64,000 nucleotides of DNA, taken from positions 2,367,525-2,431,524 of the forward strand of contig NW_017803998.1 of the NCBI RefSeq assembly GCF_001625305.1, written 5' to 3'. Position 1 is the first letter of the stretch. Each line of letters opens with the position of its first letter. The notes below the pieces were generated by a model. It had not been told where the DNA came from. It was given only the letters and a program-made list of their open reading frames with translations, and made no database searches. The translations under genes were made by a program, and so were the position numbers. Shown here one piece after another: positions 22,961 to 34,995 of the stretch. Source of the DNA: Branchiostoma belcheri. Its lineage: Eukaryota; Chordata; Leptocardii; Amphioxiformes; Branchiostomatidae.

Positions 22961-23294
22961 CAGGCCACACAAATCATTTTGTTGGTTCTCAGATTTTCTT
23001 TTAAATATGAAGAAACATGAAAACGAACAGTCCTAGGCAACCTACATGTATGATAGCCCAAAATGCTACGATTGGAACCATGAAGTTAACACACTTGGTT
23101 GGTTTGTAATTCAAACAATGAATTTTTTTAATTTTAATAAAACCACTGCATTCAATAGATGGAAAAACTATTAAAAAATATAGGAAGACAGGGACTTTCT
23201 TTAACTGTTGGGGCCAAAGTTCAAGCATTTTTTCCAACTAAAAAAAATGAAGTGGAAGAAACCGAAAACCAATTGATTAAGATGGTGTGGCTTG
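22961..23294. mobile_element. GGCCACAC-ended non-autonomous element, fullest copy
   Basis: CAGGCCACACAAATCATTTT begins the left end and is answered by AAGATGGTGTGGCTTG at the right end (inverted). Just inside, TTGGTTCTCAG pairs with CGAAAACCAA. The interior holds GGAAGACAGGGACTTTCTTT-AACTGTTGGGGCCAAAG, shared with the copies at 19365 and 29640. 334 bp, no coding capacity. Confidence 0.7.
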
Positions 23295-23498
23295 AGCGCG
23301 AAATGTCATCTTATTCCTTTTACCCTCTAGCAGGTACTTCATTCTCCAAGTTCATACCGGCTACAGAGTTATCTCTGGGATGAGATTAACAGTTGTCTCA
23401 GTGGGGGAAAAGTCTTGGATACCTGCCAAAGAAACGACCATCAACTCCTCAATTGGTGTACATTAGAATAGATAGAATAACCAATCTGCAATGATATC

Positions 23499-23906
23499 TT
23501 AAAGGTGCCCAATGCAGTTTTTAGTACTTGAAAACAAGATTTTTCATCGAAGTCAATATTCTAGTCAGCTTATCTACATACTAAGTTGAAACGACACTGT
23601 CCCAATGTACATCAACATACATGGAGCAAAATGTGGAAAATTGTAACAGACAAACAGTTACAGAGCTGATTTATGAGGTACCACCAAGAAAATAAAGGAC
23701 TCATCTTGTGGCTTGTTTCTGTACTGATTTTATTTTAAATGCCCAAAGGAGGAAATTCAGTATTAGTTTCATCTCAAAATTGACTGGCATGTCCAATTCT
23801 GATGCAAATGTGCCCATGTGGGGCAGTATGTGTCCATATCATACAAATAGCCTTATTCAGAATATTCCCAAATTTGCCGCCCTGAAATTGCATTGGCTAC
23901 CTTTAA
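23499..23906. mobile_element. TTAA-flanked non-autonomous element (piggyBac-like), copy 2
   Basis: TTAAAGGTGCCCAATGCAGT (23499 on) and, inverted, GAAATTGCATTGGCTACCTTTAA (23884-23906) form a roughly 20-bp terminal inverted repeat with TTAA at both ends. The interior has TTTTCATCGAAGTCAATATTCT, a variant of the ATCAATTTTCTG block of 51510-51787. About 408 bp, no transposase. Confidence 0.65.
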
Positions 23907-26046
23907 ACTTTAAACTGATGTGGTATCATTCCATAACACATCACAGTGTACATAAACACATAGGATACAGCCCTACATTGTAGCTTCTACCATATGTTAA
24001 AAGGTACCAGCTGTCAGTTGCTGCTTGATTGCAACCTGTCAAATTATGAACCCCACCCAGAACAAAACATCACATCCTAGTGATATAATTTCCTTCCAAA
24101 GCTAATCAAAGACAATTTCCTGTAATTCCCTGATATGAATAGGTAAGAGATTAAAAAGAGACAGCCTGCATCTGATGTCTTCCTCATGTTAAGTCTTTCA
24201 TTGACAGAAATCATATTGAACTTACTAGTACTTTGCACTGCAGTTCTGGCAGGATGTAGCATTAACAGGGCTCAAAATACTGGCTACATAAATTTTTATG
24301 CAAAATACTGTCATTTATGCACCTTATTTGCACTTATGGATGCACCAATGCACCTACATTGTAAGTAGTTGTGTAGGGTTGTGTACATAAAGGTACTATT
24401 GACAGTAATGTACACAACTTAACATCATATTCTTTGCCAAAGTGTCAACAAAGAATGAGGGAAGAACACTGGAGGACATTTGAAACAAAGTTAAGTTAGC
24501 TATTATAGAATTTGGTTTCACCACAATTTTTCAAACCTTGAACAGTTTTGCTAACACCTTACATTCTTATGTTTTTACAGTTTTGCTATCTTACGTGTGC
24601 ACCTAAATTTCTTCAATAGGTTAAGTACGCTGTTCCCAAAATAAATTTCAAGCCCTTTGTTAATCTACGCTTATCTCATCCTGGGAGACAGTTAGATCAC
24701 CTTAAAAAGATGCGACATCTTGGCACCTTAAGTAAGCCCTTGTCAATACTACAGAGCTAAAGCTGTACGACTGGCGATAAAGATAAAGGTAAAGTAAGGA
24801 GTAGAGGGTGTTTTGAAATAAGCCAGCACTTTTGACTTAGCCACACACACGATCTCACGCCTCCATTTTCATCTACTTCTCTCTCTTCATTTTCCTTTTC
24901 AGAGGTCTGATAAGAAAGAAAATAAATCTACGTGGCTTAACATGCCACAGTGGGTGAAGTAAGTAATTAGTCCTGAGAAGTCTTTAGTCCTGAGACTATC
25001 ACCATTTAAGCTGTCCATTCTTAACCACATTCTTGGCTGGAATCTTCCCAAGTCTGTACAGATTGGTATGGATTGGTAGGAAAGTGAAATTTAATTGGAT
25101 TAATTTGCCAAATCATCACTCAAACAAGTAATTGTTGAACAAGATTCTATCGTACAGATTTCAATTTTAGTCCAGACCTTAGTCTACATCAAAGAAAACA
25201 ACTTGTGTTAAAAATGTGAAAATTAACTGAAAAACACAAGAAAAACTAGATCAAATACAAAATAAAATAGAGTAGCTGGCTAGTTGATTTTGTATACACT
25301 TCATAGCAATGTGAACGTATAATATGTACATGTATTATATATGTTTGATGTTCAACTATTTGAAATGTACATTAAAATTCCCAAAGAGAAAATACCCAGT
25401 GCCTCTTAAGCCATTTCGATCTTTAAAACCATAACACGTTTTGCATCCCGGAATATCTTTTTTCGTTCATGCTTGACGATCTTTACTTAACACAAAATCT
25501 GCTCTCATGGCACATTGTATTTTGTACATCAAGAGAATCACACACAAAGAAAGGGGAAAACTTGAAAGGACTGAGCACAGAGAGTAGAACATCCATTTCG
25601 GGATTGACTGTGTGACAGCCTGTGTATTGCCCTATAAAACAAATGTAAGTATAGCTCTTTGCATCCAGACTTTCTACAGAAATCTACAGACTCTGTGGCT
25701 ACAGCATTTCCCACATGGAATACAGAGTAGACATTATAGGGGAGAAAGTGTATGACCTTTTACTGTTTTCTATAATTCTAAGATGACAACTGAATCTTAA
25801 CGATACAGTGGAGGCCTCCATTAAAAACCATATGATTTAAATCCAATATGTGTATGTTTTTGGTGAATACGTCATGCAGATAGCCTAATGTACATGTGTA
25901 ATATAATAAGAAATATTTCAGTTCTTATAAATTCTATGACTACACAACCAGCAAAAAAGAACAGTGTCATGTAAAAGACAGCATAAATTATGCAAACAAA
26001 ACATTTTGCACTAAAAAGTTTACTATAACAACTTACTGTAAAAACA
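23907..26046. other. AT-rich non-coding stretch
   Basis: No exon. At 24930-25000 TACGTGGCTTAACATGCCAC followed by ATTAGTCCTGAG-AGTC resembles 28455-28530 (ATGGCTTAACTTGCCAC ... TTCTTAGTCCC), a two-copy dispersed repeat of unknown type. The word TGTACATGTA is frequent. Confidence 0.45.
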
Positions 26047-26242
26047 TACCGTAAATTCATTTAATTTTGCAGTCGTTTTCTTTCACAGTAGGAAGGAATA
26101 GGTGGTTTTTGCACTGTTAAAAATTTGCAGTTGAAACAATTCTGTAGTCATACAAATTCATGGTGTCACAAATTCACAGTGAAAAGCTTACCGCAAAAGC
26201 CCCAAAAATCAAACCATTGCGAAAATTTCAAGATTTACGGTA
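26047..26242. mobile_element. MITE-like element with TACCGTAAAT ends
   Basis: TACCGTAAAT at 26047-26056 is inverted as ATTTACGGTA at 26233-26242. The interior consists of short reiterated TTGCAGT, TTCACAGT and GGTGTCACAAATTC words, typical of foldback MITEs built from diverged subrepeats. 196 bp, non-coding. A degenerate relative lies at 8225. Confidence 0.6.
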
Positions 26243-27163
26243 CTTATCTATACAAATGTTGGGCAGCAACTGGAGCGTCTGAAAACGGTGAAATTTACTG
26301 GAACACATCACATGTGACAGAGAGTCTCCTGTGCATTAGGCTATCGTGTTCTATGCTGATATCAGTCATTAGAAGACCAATGGCTTGATTACCAGTCCTT
26401 GTGTGCCAGGGGTATTAGATAGATAGTGTGTGGTCTATAATGACTCGGACTGGATAAGCCCACAGTACCCATTAACACACAATCTCATTTGTTGTTACCC
26501 AGGCCAGCAAAGGAAGATGTTAACCCTGATAGAGAGAGTACAACAAAATAAATGTATGGAAATATGAAAGACTAGCAAGTGATTCCTTGTGTCAAAAACA
26601 AAATTTAATGAACTTATGAGTAGTGAAGGAGTTTTTCAAAATGATTTTTTTTCTTAGGGATAAAACAAAATGAACCTTAGAGTTTCCTTCTTGTTTTTGT
26701 ATAAGTCAGATGATCATGGTAGATTTCTTCCGCTCATGTTTTTATGCAAGCATTTGAAAGTAATATTCTTTGTGATTGTTATCAGTAAATGGACTGTTGC
26801 ATAGAGATCAGACAAGTTGCAGACTGAAGTGTTCTGTTTTGTGTCCCAGACATAGTACAATGACTTTCAAACTTACTTCAACATTTACGTTTAAAACACT
26901 TGAGTATCAACTTACAACAAGACTTTTGAAAAAAGTTTATCTCGGCCGCTGGCCATGTAGTTTTGTGTTCTTGGAGGATGTCCACATAGATTTGTGTAAC
27001 TGCTAGAGAGGAAAGAATGTATTACCTAGTATGTTCATACCTGTAACACCAAACAGGGTAATAAGTTGGCTTCCATTATCATTTGCTTCAATGGAATTAG
27101 TGAAAAATGATCATTGCTAAATACAATATAACGTTAAGTATATGTAACCACTACAATAATTTT
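26243..27163. other. AT-rich non-coding stretch
   Basis: No supportable feature. Confidence 0.4.
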
Positions 27164-27262
27164 CATTTTATTTTATTTTTTATTTTTATTTATTTTTTAT
27201 TTATTTTCATTTTATTTTTTATTCTGTTTTATTTTATTTCATTTAATTTTATTCTATTTTAT
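27164..27262. repeat. (TTTTA)n low-complexity tract
   Basis: About 100 bp almost entirely T and A in TTTTATTTTATTT patterns. It creates a spurious hydrophobic frame (FLFIFILFF). Confidence 0.9.
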
Positions 27263-27338
27263 CCGTTCTATGCATTATCAAACTTCTCCTCTACTGCTAG
27301 AGGTACTAAAACTTCACACCGAATATATTAAACATTTT

Positions 27339-27404
27339 AATTCGCCCCCTCTAGCGGTTTGGGCCAAATTGCAGCTTTCCAAAAAAATCCAAGATGGCGG
27401 CGGC
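27339..27404. promoter_or_regulatory. CTCF-like and YY1-like motif pair
   Basis: On the minus strand 27357-27343 reads CCGCTAGAGGGGGCG, close to the bilaterian CTCF core CC(A/G)CYAGRKGGC. About 35 bp away, CAAGATGGCGGC at 27390-27401 is an exact YY1-type AAGATGGCGGC site. Local GC jumps and CpGs cluster up to 27440. No attached gene is seen. Confidence 0.35.
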
Positions 27405-29285
27405 AGATCGGGGCGCGGCTCGGCGATTGCCGATTTCATTGTATTTTCCTTGGTCTTTTACGCGATTCAAGCAAAGAAAACAAGTTGACCACAAGAACAA
27501 AAGAGTAATACAGCACTGGGAATCTAATGGTCCGTTTTGTTGGGCGGTAATTTCTCATTTCAAGTGAATATTTACTTGCGTCACAGTGATTTATTCACCA
27601 ATCAAAAGCGACATCTTGCGACTGAAGCAAATATGGAAGGTTAATGTACATAATTTATGTCATTGATTTATTGGTCCAATTACAGCAGCTATTAGCGAAA
27701 TTCTAGAACATTAAATGCATACTATGATATAAAACAATGGTTTTGTGGTAAACAGCATTTCCTCTTTTTTAGCAACTTCGTTGTATCAGAATAACGACAC
27801 TATCATCCGGTAGGTCGACACCACAAAGTAAAGTATACATGCAGAGTAATTGGTTTCATTGGGTTTTTTTTTCACGGTCGAAATCAAGATTTATCCAACC
27901 ATTCAACGTACATATTTTGGAGCACAATATCTCGGCCGCTTCAGGCGGCCGAGATAAAAAAGCATTGGAGAATAGCTTCGGTCCCTTGCAAGTTGCAAAA
28001 GCATGTTAGCAGTCTTCCCCAAAGATTAAAAAAATGATAACTTGTAACTATGTTGTATAGAATCTGATTTTGGCTTCCAACTTTGAAATGATACAAAGTA
28101 TATTCCTCACAATTATATATGCATATAAACTGCATATGCACACTTCAAATCATAAGGTAGCTTACAGTGTATATGCATCTACATATTTAAAAAAAATCAA
28201 GCAAAGTGGTGTTTTCTCAGCGTTATTTCTAAAACAAACATCAAGACAATGGGTGAATAAAGGTAATGTTGACGCCTGCCCTAATAATATATTAAGGTGT
28301 AAAGACTTTAAGGCATCATGAGTTCTCTACAGTGGTTATTATGGTAAATCTTCAAGCTGGCAACTGTACAAATGTATTCTTGCGGTAACTACTGTTTCAA
28401 GGACTTTCCTGCCATTCTCAGGTAATAGTCTGATAAGAATGGAAATACAATAAGCTTACAAATGTACATGGCTTAACTTGCCACCGCAGGTAAGATACAT
28501 CATTAGACCACAGGATTCTTAGTCCCAACACGTTCAACACACATTCTTATCCACATTGTTTGCTTAAGTGTCGTTAGCAAGTCCTGGCACTTACAAATGT
28601 ACTCTTCTGGAAATGACCATTTTCAAGCACTATTTGAGGTGTTAGGTGCTTCTTGAGAACTAAAGATATTCTTGTGTAACAAATCTGTCACTGTCAGGGG
28701 CTGATTAAATTAGGCCTCCTTCCAATGAGCTTGTAGCAAAATATACAACTGTGTTTAATAATAAAACTTAAGTTAGAAAATCATATTCCCATTCCCAGAA
28801 CTACCAATAGGAGCTCAGGGTTCTACATCACTACAAAAATCTGTCCAATAGGAGCTCAGGATCCTCTATCACCATGGAAACCAGTCATCACAGCCTCAAA
28901 CACTCTATGGTAAAAAAAAGTTCTCAGCTCAACAATAACTGGTTCATGATAGCACATACATTGTACATGTAAATGTATCATACTGCATAAAACAATAGGA
29001 TTAAGAAATTCCCAATTTTCCTGACTTTTTGCCACCAAGCTTCTAAGGGCCTGACCGATGGAATGGGCGCTAGAAGTGTAATCTAGTCACTGGCAATAAA
29101 TGTACAGGCAACAAGATTTGCAGTAGGCTTCTTCACATCCTATAATTTGGTAGGACAGGATCCAAGAAATAGGTAATTGTGGGAGTCAGGATGTCAGACT
29201 TTGGACGTTTCCTGAATTTTTGTCCCCTATTCCAACCACAATCTGTTTCCCATACCAGGGTAGCTTCATGTTTAGTTGAAGTCCT
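27405..29285. other. non-coding stretch
   Basis: Opens GC-rich (27400-27440), then is AT-rich. CTCGGCCGC...GCGGCCGAG at about 27930-27955 is a 9-bp-arm hairpin. CCAATAGGAGCTCAGG is duplicated at 28805 and 28847. 28455-28530 is the partner of the repeat at 24930. Confidence 0.45.
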
Positions 29286-29289
29286 TCCT

Positions 29290-29540
29290 GCATCATGTGG
29301 TGCATAGGGCAGCACCTATCTCAACAGCCCTTGGGCCACACAGTAGTGCAATCACTACAGAAGAAGGTTAGTCAGCTAGTAGTGGTGTGTGTTGAACTCC
29401 AATACTCTGTCCCAAATGCTGAGTGCTAAGCTGAGAATGGAGTACACATACCTTTTGAAAGACTTGCGGTATATTTCGGCCGGGGATGTAAGTCCTGACC
29501 TACCAAATGCAGGGCGAACACTCTACACACTTGGCCATTC
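29290..29540 (-). mobile_element. tRNA-derived SINE, second family
   Basis: Read on the minus strand: GGCCAAGTGTGTAGAGTGTT-CGCCCTGCAT (A-box region), GGTAGGTCAGGACTTACATC-CCCGGCCG (B-box position), then a body with CTTAGCACTCAGCATTTGGG and near the end TGCTGCCCTATGCACCA. The order tRNA head, TTAGCACTCAGCATTTGGG, TGCCCTATG is one I associate with a common amphioxus SINE. The B-box is mutated, so this copy is probably inactive. Confidence 0.7.
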
Positions 29541-29639
29541 CAGCAATCAATTGCATCACACAAATATTTTGTTTCTTGAATGTGCCCACTTTACTATCTT
29601 TTGATTTGTCAAAAGAAAATAAACACAATGTTACATGTA

Positions 29640-29933
29640 CCATTTAGGTCCTAAATCAAACCCAAAATGCTTAAATTTTGGCCTCAACAGTTTAAGAAGT
29701 CTTTGTCTTCCTAGTTGATACAGTTTCTCTATTTATTAATGCACTGATAGGATGAAAAGTTCAAAATTCAGTGTTCAAATGATAGCCTAGCCTGGTATGT
29801 TGACTTTGTGGCTTCTATGGTAGCATTCAAGGCATTCACAGAATCTATTTCATGTCTATTTTTCTCCTCTTTGCTTCCGTAATTTCCTACAAAAGTCCAA
29901 AAACCAACGACTCAAATTATTGTTGTGAACTTA
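29640..29933 (-). mobile_element. GGCCACAC-ended element, diverged inverted copy
   Basis: AATGCTTAAATTTTGGCCTC-AACAGTTTAAGAAGTC is the reverse complement of the interior block of 22961-23294. AAAACCAACGACTCAAATTA-TTGTTGTGAAC at about 29899-29930 is a worn terminus. Confidence 0.5.
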
Positions 29934-30697
29934 TATTAAAGGGAAGACCCGAGATGACATTACTACAAACCATTACATCTGACATATAACACTCCAGCAT
30001 CTACAGCCAATTCATATCGAAACATGAAACAGACAAGCCTCCGCGCCCTTTGCAGCGGTAGATTGTTACCATGTATGGCAGCGCGCTGCCCGGCCACTGA
30101 ACGGATTACGCCCCACTTTGGTACAGGGTAGCAGAGTAATATAAGTGATAATGAGGCCCTCCATAACCTATTATCTGAATGCCACTTGTTGAATCATTCA
30201 CAATGATGTATGCTTGATTGAAGCGGATAAGTCCCAGCCTAGTCTCTCTATCCCAATTATGACTTTGCTTGGTTTTTCCTTAATGGCATATTCATGAAGT
30301 GACAAGGAAATCATGGATGTCATACCTCCGTGAAATATGCTGTTTTTTGTGAACTCCTTTAAGTTTGTTTATTCATTAATGGCAAATTTTTTGCTGATTC
30401 TGTCTAATAAAATAAGTATGAACTTTACCACTGGCTCCTATAAGGCAACAGATATTCAAGTAGCAGAAAACTGAACAGAAAACAGGAAATGAGATAACCT
30501 TTTCTGGGGTCCTTTTGGACCTTTGACCTAACTTCTTGCCAGTGTGCAGTATGTGGAACTACAGTAACACAAACAGATACAACAAAAACAAAGCATCTGT
30601 ATGCATACAAAGGTAATACCGGGGTACATGTAATTCAGAAAAGTAATCCGAAGACAATTCAAACTTTACTACTGGATGAATATTAGCAGGACAATTT
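29934..30697. other. non-coding stretch
   Basis: The 30030-30120 part is GC-richer (GCAGCGCGCTGCCCGGCC) and free of repeats; the rest is AT-rich. No exon. Confidence 0.4.
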
Positions 30698-31583
30698 GAA
30701 TTTTCATAATTATGTAGCCCCCCTCCCCCATCTCCACACTCCAAAGTTTACCAGCGTTACTGCCTCATCTGGCATGCAGGCAGTACTACCACAGTTACTG
30801 CCAGTACAGTAATAGAACTATTTAAGAAGAAGCATAGTTTGAATTTTCACAGAAGTGAGCTGAATGATGTTGCCCCCCTCCCCCATCTCCACACTCCAAA
30901 GTTTACCAGAGTTACTGCCTCATCTGGCATGCAGGCAGTACTACCACAGTTACTGCCAGTACAGTAATAGAACTATTTAAGAAGAAGCATAGTTTGAATT
31001 TTCATGTGTTAGAAGTGAGCTGAATGATGTTGCCCCCCTCCCCCATCTCCACACTCCAAAGTTTACCAGAGTTACTGCCTCATCTGGCATGCAGGCAGTA
31101 CTACCACAGTTACTGCCAGTACAGTAATAGAAGCATAGTTTGAATTTTCATAGTAGAAGTGAGCTGAATGATGTTGCCCCCTCCCTCATCTCCACACTCC
31201 AAAGTTTACCAGAGTTCCTGCCTCATCGGGTATGCAAGCAGTACTACCACAGTTACTGCCAGTTGAGTGCAGTAATAGAATTATATACTTCTTCTTATAA
31301 TTCTATTACTGCACTGACACTATGAAATTTCATAGTGTTAGAAGTGAGCTGAATGATGTTGTAGCCCCCTCCCTCATCTCCACACTCTAAAGTTTACCAG
31401 AGTTCCTGCCTCATCTGGCATGCAGGCAGTACTACCACAGTTACTGCCAGTACAGTAATAGAACTATTTAAGAAGAAGCATAGTTTGAATTTTCAGCTGA
31501 ATGATGTTGCCCCCCTCCCACATCTCCACACTCCAAAGTTTACCACCTCATCTGGCATGCAGGCAGTACTACCGCAGTAGTAG
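30698..31583. repeat. tandem array, six units of about 143-187 bp
   Basis: The anchor ATCTCCACACTCCAAAGTTT recurs at 30730, 30885, 31045, 31188, 31375 (one substitution) and 31522. Each unit has CCCCCTCCC, GCCTCATCTGGCATGCAGGC-AGTACTACC, CAGTTACTGCCAGTACAGTA-ATAG and AGAAGCATAGTTTGAATTTTC. Unit lengths differ by insertions. A 19-bp-arm hairpin (31267-31285/31296-31314) sits between units four and five. Confidence 0.92.
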
Positions 31584-31839
31584 CCACCTGACAAGCTATT
31601 ACACACCAGCTCACTCCTGACATGAACTGTGGCTCCACTCTATCAGTATTCCTCATCAGACCAGTGTAGCTCTCCGAAAGACAAAGACAAAACTGACAAG
31701 GGCACAGACACAATTCCTTCTCACCCAAGTGGAACATCGCGGGATGATCTCATTTTGCGTTTCCGATTCGCAGATGAAACATCGCACAAAGTAGCAAGCC
31801 AGGCATGTCGGCCATATCTGATATAATTTCCTCTTTAAC
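31584..31839. other. non-coding stretch after the array
   Basis: No motif or exon supported. Confidence 0.35.
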
Positions 31840-33340
31840 CTACGAGTATCGCAGCAACAAATCCCCGTCAGGTTATTAATCTGACGTGGTGTATATTAAT
31901 GTCCTTCCACAACACCAATTTTCAAAGGCTTCACGTACACAATAAACACTCCGGATAATTTGCTTTGCATTTCATGTTTACTAAATGAACCTAATATTAA
32001 AAATCCTCTTTGACGCTGTATTATGTAAACATCGCGGCTATACATCTAATGTAAATAAGCCCCGGATTTAATATAAAAAGCTGTCACGTCTATTTGTGTG
32101 TACACAAACTGAGGCAAAATGCTGTAAATATTATGACTGTGCCTGTCATTGGGTGGTTCGCACAAATTTGTACGTACATTTCGGCACATTTTTCAGTCTG
32201 TATCATACCTACACAGCTTGGTTCCAGCGATTGCACCAAATTTTAATGCCCCGACTTGCAATGGAAACAATTGGGGGTCACTATGTTTATAGGCAATCAG
32301 TTATCTCCCCTAACAGCTTTCTGCCGTATGATTTGATTGCTAGAAATATGTTATGTGTACAGGCGTCATTTAACAGTCTATACATTCTGATGAATAATAA
32401 TGCCTGCAAAGTTGGAAAGGAACACAGCTTGTCATTTTTCTTTGAGGTTTGAGCTTAGCACCCCGTTTTCTTAACGTGATACATTCCAAGGTGGCCGGAA
32501 AAATTATGGGATTACAGCCCACATGGTCCAGCAGTTGCAGACGGAAGTCGTGACGCAGGAGCATCTCATTTTGCCGGAGCGGAGTCCATTTGTATCCAAA
32601 ACATGTTCCTGCTCAATCTGGCTCAGGCAGACCTGTTCGCCGCACTAGGCCGGACAAGTGCGCCGAGTTATCTCCCGCTGCACATGGTGACCCCGCGCAG
32701 ACACGGAGACACGTTCTATCCCAGACAATTCATTCTTGGCACCCGCTCGACTTAACCGGCTCCTAACGGCCGGCCATCCCTCGTACCGTGCTTCCAAAGG
32801 TGTGTTTCTGTACTCCCCGTGCTGTAGCCCACTCTCGGGATAACAAATTTGCGCTATCTCCACAAGGGGGAGGCAGCTGATGACCAAACGCCCCGTGCAC
32901 TCGGGAAGACTTTCAAGCGTCCCCCGAGCTGGCCAACCACCATACGGCTAGGTAATGTCGTTAGTGTGTAATAAGGATGAGGGAGTGTTCATTATTGGAC
33001 GCAAACGCCACAGCGCCAGGGGCTGAGTATCAATGCTATGCGCATTTGACACGTGTGACGAAGCCCTACACGAAGGATTCCCGGTGTCTGTGCTATCGAG
33101 AGGGTGCGTTGTAGGCAGACAGTACATGCCCGTGTACGTTTTAATCACCCTAAATACTACCTTCAGGGATTGTACCCTCGCTGCAGTTAATTTCAGCCCA
33201 GGACAGAAGGTAAGGAGACTTTGTGTTATGGACAAAATTAACCGGAACAAGATAGTGTCACCGAGGAGTAGCTCAGCAGCAAATAACCCTGCAGTGTTCA
33301 TCAGTAGAGCTCTGCTATATGCATTCTACCGGACTTGAGC
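31840..33340. other. repeat-poor, GC-richer block; candidate regulatory DNA
   Basis: No match to any repeat elsewhere in the window. Contains a CGTCAG/CTGACG hairpin around GTTATTAAT (31866-31886) and a CpG-rich core at 32480-32950. Opposed frames over 32948-33338 shadow each other, and the 118-codon frame at 32096 has no recognisable domain. Confidence 0.3.
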
Positions 33341-34849
33341 AAAGGGCTACATGATACATCAATGACAGATTTGCAATATCTCTAATGGCAGGGTTGTTTA
33401 GACATGTCCAATGTTTCCCCACCAATTCTGTAGAGTAGGAAATGCTTGCAGAAGAAATATTGATACCCGAAGGGGTTTTCTTGCTTTTCGGTTGACTTTT
33501 CCACGACAAAAATGCCCACACAGTTGCGAGCAAATAGAGGATGCGGCATAATTGCAGGGCGGTGAACGATGAGTTAGGGTACCGTGCCAATTTCTATCTC
33601 GCAATGGAAAGGTCCGAAGGGACCGAGAATAATGGTCCCCTAGATCTATTTTAAGATTGCTATTTCATTCAATTCAGCATCATAAATGTATTTGGGATGG
33701 GTGGGTGGTGATGAGGCTAAATGTAAATGGCTGGGCCATTCTTCACAACGACAGATGTGCATTTTCGATTCGGAAACAAAATGTTGTTTTTATTGCTTTT
33801 TTATTAAGTAAACTATTTATCAATCAAACTGGTGGCCTGGAGTGGGTAATATGACGGGGCATTACTCCAATCTTTTTTCTATTTCCTCCCTTTTGCCAGT
33901 TTAGTCTGCAAAATAAAAATTAGGTCTTTAAAGATTGTGTTGACAAAAAAACAACCTTTCAACCTAGTGGTTGTTGACTATCAATACATATTAACGGCCA
34001 GCCAAACTGGACTGGATACTGAAAATAATATACGTCCTACTGGAAAATATGTACAGTATTTTTATGCTGCTGAATGACACACATCATGAATGTGGCCAAA
34101 CCTTACTTGTATAAAAAGACATTTTATGTTAGTAAGGTAGTGTCTGTGAATATGTTCTGTGTTTAGCCATGCTGCAAATTTGTCAAGTCCAGGCAAAACT
34201 ATATCTAGAAATATCAGGTACTGAGGCATCTGTAACACTAAAATCTTCCATAGAATCCATGCATCCATCAATTTCTTCTCAAATCTCAGCAGTACGTCTG
34301 AAGATATTGATATGAATAATTCAAAAAGCATCATTGATAGTTTTTTACCATATACATATTGTTGACAGCCAAATGCCACGTAGGGAAGGATACAGAACTG
34401 CTAATTCTGACTATAAATAATACGTAAACCAAATCAAACTTCAGTGTAGAAAATCAGACAGCCACAAAATGACCAATTATTGCCACCTTCCACTACACTG
34501 GACTTGTTAGCCGTCATTAGAGGTGCAGCGTAGAAGGAATTACTGAACACAGATATGTGCGGGGCAAATTGGGCCTAATGCAGTCTGTTCAGGAATCTTA
34601 AATCGAAAGTATTAAAGACGCCGAGAGTCCCCGGGAACTGTGACGTCTTCACCACAAACTCCCCCTGATAAAAGTGCTTCGACCAAACAAGAGGAAATTG
34701 GCTGGATGATGTCTTTGTCGGGGTTGCAAAGTGAGAAATAACAAAAAGGGAGACGATTCCAAGCTTTCCTGCTGAGTTTCACCCGTGGTGACTTCGAAAA
34801 CTTTGCACATAGTTTTCGGATGAATAACTGAGCATTCAACTACAGATTC
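33341..34849. other. non-coding stretch
   Basis: No repeat or exon is supported. The 105-codon minus frame at 34062 shows no domain. Confidence 0.35.
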
Positions 34850-34995
34850 CGTTACTCACTGACGAAAAGTATTACTACTCGATTCTACTTAAACCGTCTG
34901 TTTTCAACAGTTTTCAAAATCTATCCATTTGCCTAGTAAGTATTACTAACAGTTATCTTGTGTATCTCATTACCTGGATGTCTAACTTTCATGGA
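34850..34995. mobile_element. relic of the 14774 hairpin family
   Basis: Loop and right arm survive: CTGACGA (34859-34865, a full match to CUGANGA), AAGTA/TACTT, AAACCGTCTG, then TTTTCAAAATCTATCCATTT and the flank ACCTGGATGTCTAAC-TTTCATG (about 34972-34993). The left arm is lost. Confidence 0.6.
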
